Positions 57,810 to 64,000 of a stretch of DNA of 64,000 nucleotides are shown piece after piece (position 1 is the first letter of the stretch; the number at the start of each line of letters is the position of its first letter). The notes below the pieces were generated by a model. That model did no database searches and was not told where the DNA came from. It saw nothing but the letters and a program-made list of their open reading frames with translations. Source of the stretch: Nitrobacter hamburgensis X14 (lineage in GTDB: Bacteria; Pseudomonadota; Alphaproteobacteria; Rhizobiales; Xanthobacteraceae); NCBI RefSeq assembly GCF_000013885.1, contig NC_007964.1, positions 1,288,001 to 1,352,000 on the forward strand, written 5' to 3'. The translations under genes were made by a program, and so were the position numbers.

Positions 57810-58859
57810 GAGCATCGGGTAGTCAATTGAATCCGTATCCTACGGCTTTGAAGTAGTTTGAGCACTCTTGCGGAGAGAAGAGCGCGCAGATGTTGCCGAT
57901 GGCTTTCCAGAGAGCGTCGATGGTTCTGGCTGCGGCGGCTCGCAGATGAGCTTTCAGTTTTGCGAAGGCCATTTCGATGGGATTGAGATCCGGGCTGTAG
58001 GGCGGCAGGAACAGGAGCCACGCGCCCCGTGCGCGGATGGCTTTTTCGGCCTTCTCGCTCTTGTGGCTGGAGAGATTATCCAGGATGACGACATCACCGG
58101 GCCTGAGGGCGGGCGCGAGTTGGGTGTCGACATAGGTCTCGAAGATGATCCGGTTCATTGGGGCATCGATAACCCAGGGGGCGACGAGGCCATCGCACTT
58201 GAGGCCTGCTACGAAGGTCTGCGTTTCCCAGTGACCGAATGGAGCCTTGCTGTTCAGCCGCGTTCCTTTCAGCGATCGTCCACGCTGGCGAACCATCTTG
58301 GTGGTGGTGCCGGTTTCGTCAATGAAGATCAGCCGCTCGCGCTGCTTGCGCATGATGGGCTGGCGGCCCGCTTTCCATTCGGCCCGAGCCTTGACCAGTT
58401 CAGGCCTGTCTTGTTCGCTGGCCCGCAGAGTTTTTTTTGAAGCTGAGCCCGCAGGCGATCAAGAACTTCGACAGGTTCGACGGGTCTGCTTTGACGCCCT
58501 TGGCCTTGGCGAGTTTTTCCGCCAGTTCAGGCATGGTGATGTCGCTCTCGGCCGCGACTGTCGCAAGAATGAAGTCGCGGTGCTGACCGAGTTTGCCATG
58601 CCGGAACCCGCCACGCGGACGCGGATCGACCCGACCCGTCTCCCGCCAGCGCCGCATCAGCTTCACCGCAAAAGATACCGAAGTCCCAAAACGGGCAGCA
58701 GCCCCATGGCACGAGTTCCCCGCCTCGACATAGGCAACAACACGCTCACGCAGATCGTTCGACAAAGGATGCGGCATGGCAAATCACCCCCGCAGACTTT
58801 GAATCACCTTGAGCCTCGTTTGTGAATCCGCCGCGATTCCAAATGATCGCCCGACGCTC
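57810..58859 (-). mobile_element. IS630-family insertion sequence, copy 2
   Basis: 1050 bp, TA at 57808-57809 and 58860-58861, inverted relative to copy 1 at 21488-22537. Only a handful of residue differences separate the two transposases. It cuts an IS3 element on its right side. Confidence 0.93.
57823..58777 (-). CDS. IS630 transposase, copy 2, two frames
   Basis: OrfA 58400-58777 and OrfB ending at 57823, joined at the same A8 run. Differs from copy 1 at single residues such as SFAVKLMRRW, GHWETQTF, MRKQRERL and KAVGYGFN. All DDE motifs are intact. Confidence 0.9.
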
Positions 58860-59765
58860 TAGCGCGAGAAGTCGTCGAGCACGGTCGAGAGGTAGTACCA
58901 GCCCCAGCCAGTGATCTTGAGGTAGGTGAAGTCGGTCTGCCAGAGCTGGTTGATGGCGGTGGTCTTGTCCTTGAACTCGTTCGCCGCCTTGATCACCACA
59001 TAGGCCGGGCTGGTGATGAGGTCGCGCGCCTTCAGCAGCCGATAGACCGAAGCCTCGGAGACGAAGTACTTTCTCTCGTCGGTGAAGCGAACCGCCAACT
59101 CCCGCGGTGACAGTTCCGGAAGTTCCAGCGCCAGTCCAATGATCTGGCCTCGCACATCGTCGGGGATGCGATTTCAGACCCGGTCCGGCCGCGACCGATG
59201 ATCGGCCTCAACGCTGCCCGCGCGGTAGCGATCGTACCAGCGATAGAACGTGGCTCGCGGGATGCTGAGCTTGTCCAGCGTGCGCCTGGCCGGCAGATGC
59301 GATTGCTCGACCAGCTCGATGATCTCAGCCTTCTCGGACGCTGGATATCTCATGCCTCGTCCTCCCCATCTCTCACCCGGCAGGGGAATGCGAAGCATTC
59401 ACCGATAGGACCCGTTCAGACTTTTTTTGAGCAGGCGATTCTCCAGGGTGAGATCGGCCACGACCTCCTTGAGGGCGGTGGCCTCGCGACGAAGGTCCTT
59501 CACCTCGCCGGACGTGGCAGCACGGGCGGTGTCTCCCGCCAGACGGCGCTTGCCGGCTTCCAGGAACTCCTTCGACCAGCCGTAATACATCGAGGCGGCG
59601 ATGCCCTCGCGGCGGCACAGCTCGGAGATGTTCTCCTCGCCGCGCAGCCCTTCCAACACGATACGGATCTTCTCTTCCGCCGAATACTGCCGGCGAGTCT
59701 GGCGCCGGATGTCCCTTCAGCACTTGTTCTGCCGGCGCTTTGCCCGGTCCGGATTTCTGTTTCAT
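58860..59765 (-). mobile_element. IS3-family element, 3'-truncated by IS630 and mutated
   Basis: OrfA starts KQKSGPGKAPAEQVLK, loses frame by one extra G, then continues LEGLRGEENISELCRREGIA to LTLENRLLKKSLNG. OrfB begins RYPASEKAEIIELVEQSHLP, has TGA where homologs have Trp (DRV-stop-NRIPDD), then TDERKYFVSEASVYRLLKA and LWQTDFTYLKITGWGWYYLS, ending at DDFSR where IS630 starts. The other half is not on the far side of the IS630/IS5 pair, which shows an adjacent deletion. Confidence 0.85.
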
Positions 59766-60246
59766 CGGCGCTCCTTGCGGCTACGATGAACCAGAAATCC
59801 TCCCTCCGTGAAGTCCCTCAATTGGTCTCAGGGGCCCTGACGGCGAACATTTTTTTGGGCGCGTATACTGAAGCCGGGCGTCAACCGCGTGAGATGCAGC
59901 TGTTTCCATTGGCACGAGAGCCGACGTTTCTGCTGACAGGTCGCACGCAATCTCTATTTCTTTCGACGCATGGTCTCTCGCGAGCGTTATGTATGCATAG
60001 TGATCGTAATCGGCTACAAGAGAAATCGAGTATTTGCCGACTGTCTAGCTTCACCGATGCTGGAGATTCTCAGATCTCAATCAACCGCGCCATGCGCGGT
60101 CTCCTTCGCGCTTACGACGGAATGCGAGATTGGTGGTGACCATCATCGATGGTACCGTCGTAGACTTGGCCGATCAGTTGCTATAGAACGCCGCCAGTAT
60201 TCTACCGGCCCTCCTGTCGCCGATGTCAGGAGCGGTTTGTAGGAAA
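59766..60246. other. Stretch without a supported gene
   Basis: About 480 bases between the IS3 relic and the pse remnants. The long plus-strand frame (59198-60139) runs antisense through the IS3 and has no motif. Confidence 0.45.
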
Positions 60247-60900
60247 TTAGTCAAAAATGGATTTTGAGCCTAAGACGTCGTCGAATGTGAGCGTCGTGCC
60301 GCGCTTCATCACATGGGCGGCGCGTCGGCTGAGAATCAGGTCAAGATGGTACGGTGCCAATCCATATCCTGGCCGAATTGCGCGGATGTTGCACTCAGTG
60401 AAGACCTCACCCGCGGCAAAGTCCTCGACCACGTAGAGCGAACGACGATCTGAGAGGGAAAGCTGGTGACCGAAAAGGTGAAAACTCGGCCGCGCGCTAC
60501 GAGTCGGTCATGGCATTCCTTCAGCGCGGCGACGGTTACAAAGGGAACTGTTGGATAAAGACAGCAGGCCAATTTGGCCGGCTCGCCTTGGTTGGTGAAC
60601 CAGGAAAGCGCGTGAGTTACGACGTTGGTGCCGGCCCTAGTCGTTGGAGAGCGCATCTGGACTCAGGAACGGGATCTCCGCGCCTTCGTGCGCCGCAACT
60701 TCTGCAATCTCAGGGTAGGCGGTGGAGACGATCACATGGTCGAAGACACCGGTGTCATCCGCAGCGGAAATTGGCCAGGCTATGATCGGACGTCCGTGGA
60801 ACGGGCGAATGTTCTTCCTCACCGCTTCGACCCGCCACGGGCGGGGATAACGGCGAGTTTCAAGACAGCCCTTTGAAGAGAATGAATTCAATTCTCTTAT
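60247..60900 (-). pseudogene. Decayed pseF and pseI pieces
   Basis: Minus-strand frames hold, in transcription order, the start of a pseudaminic-acid cytidylyltransferase (KNIRPFHGRPIIAWPISAAD, VIVSTAYPEIAEVA), its middle in another frame (VVTHALSWFTNQGEPAKLAC, FVTVAALKECHDRLVARG, FSVTSFP), and then the end of a pseudaminic-acid synthase (EDFAAGEVFTECNIRAIRPG, GLAPYHLDLILSRRAAH, end of the NeuB/SAF region). Frameshifts and internal loss make all non-functional. They lie divergent from the intact pseB-pseC. Confidence 0.75.
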
Positions 60901-61017
60901 AGTCCAATTTTGGCTAACCACCACCACTTGCCCCTTCGTTGATTTAGTCTGACTGACCCGTCATTGACATCGCGCGGACTTCGGTTACGCCATTCCCAGG
61001 TAAAGAGAGAGGTCCAA

Positions 61018-62019
61018 GTGTTCAACGGCAAATCCGTATTTGTTTCCGGTGGTACGGGCTCTTTCGGACGCAAATTTGTGAATATACTACTCGAGCGCTA
61101 CGACTTGGCGCGCCTCGTTTTCTATTCACGCGATGAGCTCAAGCAATTCGAGATGCAGCAGGAGGTAAACGCGCCCTGTATTCGCTGGCTAATCGGCGAT
61201 GTACGTGACGGTGCGCGTTTGATCGAAGCGACGCGTGGGATTGACTATCTCGTTCATGCTGCCGCTATGAAGCAGGTGACAGCATCTGAGTATAATCCAA
61301 TGGAATGTATCCGCACCAACATTCTTGGCGCGGAGAACATTGTGGCAGCCGCGCTTGCCAACGACGTTGAGCAGGTGGTCGCGCTCTCAAGCGATAAAGC
61401 GGCTAATCCGATCAACCTGTATGGCGCCACCAAGCTTGCATCGGATAAACTGTTCATTGCTGCTAACAATATGGCAGGCAAACGACGTACCGCCTTCTCG
61501 GTCGTGCGCTACGGTAACGTTGCCGGCTCGCGCGGATCGGTCGTCCCGTTTTTCGAAAAACTGATAGCGCAAGGCGCGACGTCATTGCCGATTACCGACA
61601 CCGATATGACTCGTTTCTGGATATCGTTGCAGGAAAGCGTCGACTTCGTTCTGAAGTGCTTCCAACGTATGCATGGCGGCGAGATCTTTGTACCGAAGTT
61701 GCCGTCGATCCGGATAGTTGACCTTGCAACGGCGATGGCGCCGCACCTGCCACAGAACTTGATTGGTATCCGGCCGGGCGAAAAGCTGCACGAGATATTA
61801 TGCCCTGCGGATAATAGCCATTTGACGCTTGAATTCGGTGATCATTATGTAATTCGGCCGTCGATCAAGTTCCACGATCGCGGTTATGATTATTCGGAGA
61901 ACCGTCTCGGTGAGACTGGTGCTCCTGTAGCGCGGGGTTTCGAGTACAACTCCGGTACAAACCCCGTCCTATACTCCGTGGAACAAATCCGGGAATTTTA
62001 TGAGCGGGCCAAGACATGA
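61018..62019 (+). CDS. pseB: UDP-N-acetylglucosamine 4,6-dehydratase (inverting)
   Basis: First enzyme of CMP-pseudaminic acid synthesis, acting on UDP-GlcNAc in the cytoplasm. 333 residues from GTG 61018, preceded by AGAGAGG; the longer frame to 60964 lacks a ribosome site. Extended SDR fold: NAD site VSGGTGSFGRKFVN, FYSRDELKQFEM, HAAAMKQVTASEYNPMECIR, SSDKAANPINLYGATK with the Tyr-x3-Lys, RYGNVAGSRGSVVPFF and FWISLQESVDFVL, all characteristic of PseB rather than C5-retaining dehydratases. Overlaps pseC by ATGA. Confidence 0.93.
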   Translation: MFNGKSVFVSGGTGSFGRKFVNILLERYDLARLVFYSRDELKQFEMQQEVNAPCIRWLIGDVRDGARLIEATRGIDYLVHAAAMKQVTASEYNPMECIRTNILGAENIVAAALANDVEQVVALSSDKAANPINLYGATKLASDKLFIAANNMAGKRRTAFSVVRYGNVAGSRGSVVPFFEKLIAQGATSLPITDTDMTRFWISLQESVDFVLKCFQRMHGGEIFVPKLPSIRIVDLATAMAPHLPQNLIGIRPGEKLHEILCPADNSHLTLEFGDHYVIRPSIKFHDRGYDYSENRLGETGAPVARGFEYNSGTNPVLYSVEQIREFYERAKT

Positions 62020-63173
62020 TTCCCTATGGTCGTCAGGACATCTCTAGCGCCGATGTCGAGGCGGTCGTCGAAGTCCTTCGGTCAGACTTCCTAACCCAAG
62101 GGCCGATGGTCCCCAGGTTTGAGGAGACGTTGGCGCGGGCAGTCGATGCGCCTGAAGCGGTAGCCTTTTCCTCGGCGACTGCGGCGCTGCACGTCGCCTG
62201 TCTTGCGCTCGGGCTCGGCCCATCGGATCGACTCTGGACGGTGCCGAACACCTTTGTGGCATCCGCAAACTGCGGTCTCTACTGCGGAGCGATCGTCGAT
62301 TTCGTCGATATCAATGCCAAGACCCGAAACATGGATGTCGAGGCACTAGCCACCAAGCTCGAAGCGGCCGAGCGCGACGGCACCCTGCCGAAGGTTGTCG
62401 TTCCAGTGGACTTCGCCGGTACTTCCGCAGATCTTGCCTCTATCCGCCGGCTGGCTGACCGATACGGCTTCCGCATCCTTGAAGACGCGAGCCATGCCGT
62501 TGGCGGATACTACCAGAATCGGCCCGTCGGTTCGAGCGAGCTCGCTGACGTTACCGTTTTTTCCTTCCATCCCGTCAAGATTGTGACGACAGGAGAAGGC
62601 GGTGGGGCGACCACGCGTTCTGCCGAGATCGCCCATCGCATGCGCCTGCTGCGCAACCATGGCATTTCGCGCGATCCCGCTGATATGACCGCTGTTCCCG
62701 AAGGCCCTTGGTACTACGAGCAGGTGATGCTCGGCTTCAACTACCGTATGACCGACATCCAGGCGGCGCTCGGTGTGAGGCAATTTGATCGCCTCGCCAA
62801 ATTCGTTGCCCGGCGGCAGACGATCGCGGCGCGTTATCACGAAGGGCTTGCTGGTCTTCCCGTGATTCGCCAGTTCGTGCCGGAGGGCACTCTCTCGGCG
62901 TTGCATCTATATGTCATTGAACTGGATGAAACCGTGCGGCGTACTCGCGCTGAGGTTTTTGCGGCGATGCGCTCTTCAGGTATCGGCGTCAACGTCCATT
63001 ACATCCCGGTCCATCTGCAACCATGGTACCGGGCCTTGGGATTCGCCCGTGGCGACTTTCCGGCTTCCGAAAAATATTACGACTTCGCGCTGACGTTGCC
63101 TATTCACCCAAACTTGAGCGCCGAACAGCAAGATTACGTTATGGAACGGTTATCTCACGCGCTCGAAACTTGA
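62016..63173 (+). CDS. pseC: UDP-4-amino-4,6-dideoxy-AltNAc transaminase
   Basis: Second enzyme of the pathway, a PLP-dependent DegT/DnrJ/EryC1 aminotransferase of 385 residues. Motifs: YGRQDISSADVEAVVEVLRS at the start, FSSATAALHVACLALGLG, the ILEDASHAVGG Asp/His region, PLP lysine in SFHPVKIVTTGEGG, LRNHGISRDP and GFNYRMTDIQAALGV. Coupled to pseB by a 4-base overlap. The product would normally go on to PseH, PseG, PseI and PseF for flagellin or surface-sugar modification; of these only broken pseI and pseF pieces are in the window. Confidence 0.93.
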   Translation: MIPYGRQDISSADVEAVVEVLRSDFLTQGPMVPRFEETLARAVDAPEAVAFSSATAALHVACLALGLGPSDRLWTVPNTFVASANCGLYCGAIVDFVDINAKTRNMDVEALATKLEAAERDGTLPKVVVPVDFAGTSADLASIRRLADRYGFRILEDASHAVGGYYQNRPVGSSELADVTVFSFHPVKIVTTGEGGGATTRSAEIAHRMRLLRNHGISRDPADMTAVPEGPWYYEQVMLGFNYRMTDIQAALGVRQFDRLAKFVARRQTIAARYHEGLAGLPVIRQFVPEGTLSALHLYVIELDETVRRTRAEVFAAMRSSGIGVNVHYIPVHLQPWYRALGFARGDFPASEKYYDFALTLPIHPNLSAEQQDYVMERLSHALET

Positions 63174-63244
63174 ACGTGATCTTTTCGGGTTGGTTTGCGC
63201 GATCAAAAATTTGAAAAACAGATCGCAGGGATCTTCGTGGCACC

Positions 63245-64000
63245 ATGAATATTGGCGAGTTTCTGAAAGAAAATCGGCGATTCTGGACATCCTCTACCTC
63301 GCCCAAGTCTGACCGCGTTATAATTCTTGACCTTTATCACAATGCCAATGTGCACTCCCACCTGTTCGCAAATTGTGTAATTGCAAAGTGCATACAGCAC
63401 ATATGGGGAGGTGAAATCGTCGGGATTTTCGCCGATGACTTTGGTGATGTTCGAAGGACAGACGTTGAAGCGAACCAGGCGCTCGCTCGCTCGTTTGGCG
63501 TCAGTCGCTTTTACAATATTTCCGAATTTCGCAATCGTCGCCTGTCTGATCCGGTCTGGTCAGCCAATGCAGAGAGTGACCTTCGCAAGCGACTACAGGG
63601 TAAATCGGGATCCTCGCTCAGGCAAGCAATTCGGTCACTGTCAGAACCGAAATCCCCACGACGCGGTCTTCTGATTTACAATGAATTTCTGAGACGATTT
63701 GGCTTCGGCACCATCGACAATTTGAGCGACGAACTCATCGCAGTTGCAAAGCTCGTGTTGGCCGACTACGAGGCCCTTCCCATGATGTTTGGAAAGTCCT
63801 CAATTCGAGCGAGTGTATTGGGGCACATTTGCTATTCGGTATCGGGACAGCTGGCTGATTTTTCGGCCATGCACGGCGCACCAACATTCCTGGTAGAACA
63901 GTATATCCCAATTGCTGTTACGCGATATCGGGATCTAACCGACTTGTCGTCCGGTCTTCCCAGCGACTGCAAAGAGATGCTGGAAAGGTGCGCTTTCGAT
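63245..64000 (+). CDS. Unidentified protein, cut by the window end
   Basis: Frame open from ATG 63245 for 252 codons to the edge, 71 bases after pseC on the same strand and likely in the same operon. Begins NIGEFLKENRRFWTSSTSPK, then DRVIILDLYHNANVHSHLFA with a Rossmann-like first strand, FGVSRFYNISEFRNRRLSD and YNEFLRRFGFGTIDNLSDEL. GC is lower than in pseBC. No domain recognised; by position it may be a glycosyltransferase or other sugar-assembly protein, which is only inference. Confidence 0.65.
   Translation, partial: MNIGEFLKENRRFWTSSTSPKSDRVIILDLYHNANVHSHLFANCVIAKCIQHIWGGEIVGIFADDFGDVRRTDVEANQALARSFGVSRFYNISEFRNRRLSDPVWSANAESDLRKRLQGKSGSSLRQAIRSLSEPKSPRRGLLIYNEFLRRFGFGTIDNLSDELIAVAKLVLADYEALPMMFGKSSIRASVLGHICYSVSGQLADFSAMHGAPTFLVEQYIPIAVTRYRDLTDLSSGLPSDCKEMLERCAFD

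Noticed and set aside
59198..60139. 313-aa plus-strand frame
   Set aside because: Runs antisense through the IS3 orfs and then through sequence without motifs.

Overview
The window looks like a chromosome segment from a Bradyrhizobium-type alphaproteobacterium (Rhizobiales, Nitrobacteraceae). This rests on established family knowledge applied to what can be read: high GC, the hutG-like/cpdR/tRNA-Val neighbourhood, a ROSE-type RNA thermometer before an hsp20 gene, a DUF3489-DUF2924-serine recombinase triad, a Usg-family gene, extra groEL copies and a heavy load of IS remnants. No species is claimed.

Layout. 1-7.1 kb is ordinary core: the 5' part of gltB, a thermometer-controlled small heat-shock protein, an alpha/beta hydrolase, a hisN-like phosphatase, an N-formylglutamate amidohydrolase, cpdR and tRNA-Val(GAC). 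The tRNA opens an accessory region. 7.8-10.4 kb is a recombinase triad ending at a tRNA-Arg 3' remnant. 10.8-18.9 kb is a defence island with two back-to-back nuclease-helicase operons: one recognisable Hachiman pair (hamA-hamB), and beside it a divergent pair of the same architecture whose helicase carries a frameshift. 19.6-25.4 kb holds a PRC-barrel protein, an HWE kinase, an IS630 copy and several small Rhizobiales proteins, including two too short for ordinary gene calling. 26.4-31.7 kb is an isolated two-gene cassette (593 and 1162 aa) that I cannot assign, flanked by IS remnants; it is the best candidate for an undescribed system.

32-44.4 kb is an IS graveyard (IS3, IS21, IS481-like, integrase-core and IS630 remnants). 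Embedded in it are a Gly/His-rich LTXXQ gene split by an in-frame TGA, a membrane histidine kinase, a fatty-acid desaturase, a groEL 3' fragment, a cold-shock remnant and an orphan nuoD. 44.8-47.9 kb has an intact groES-groEL operon behind a CIRCE-like operator, a usg gene with an apparent ATT start, and a conserved-looking hypothetical. 48-52.8 kb has otsA and CoA-transferase remnants, then a three-gene molybdenum hydroxylase operon (c-type cytochrome, 2Fe-2S subunit, Mo subunit). 53-56.2 kb is a prophage packaging remnant (terminase, DUF5681, ParB-methyltransferase with a G8 tract). 57-59.8 kb is an IS5/IS630/IS3 stack. The window ends in a pseudaminic-acid locus: a decayed pseI/pseF remnant, intact pseB and pseC, and an unidentified gene cut by the window end.

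Two nearly identical 1050-bp IS630 copies lie in inverted orientation about 35 kb apart and bracket most of the accessory cargo. Frameshifts and nonsense changes are frequent. Several lie in homopolymers, so some could be sequencing errors; each is marked where it matters.
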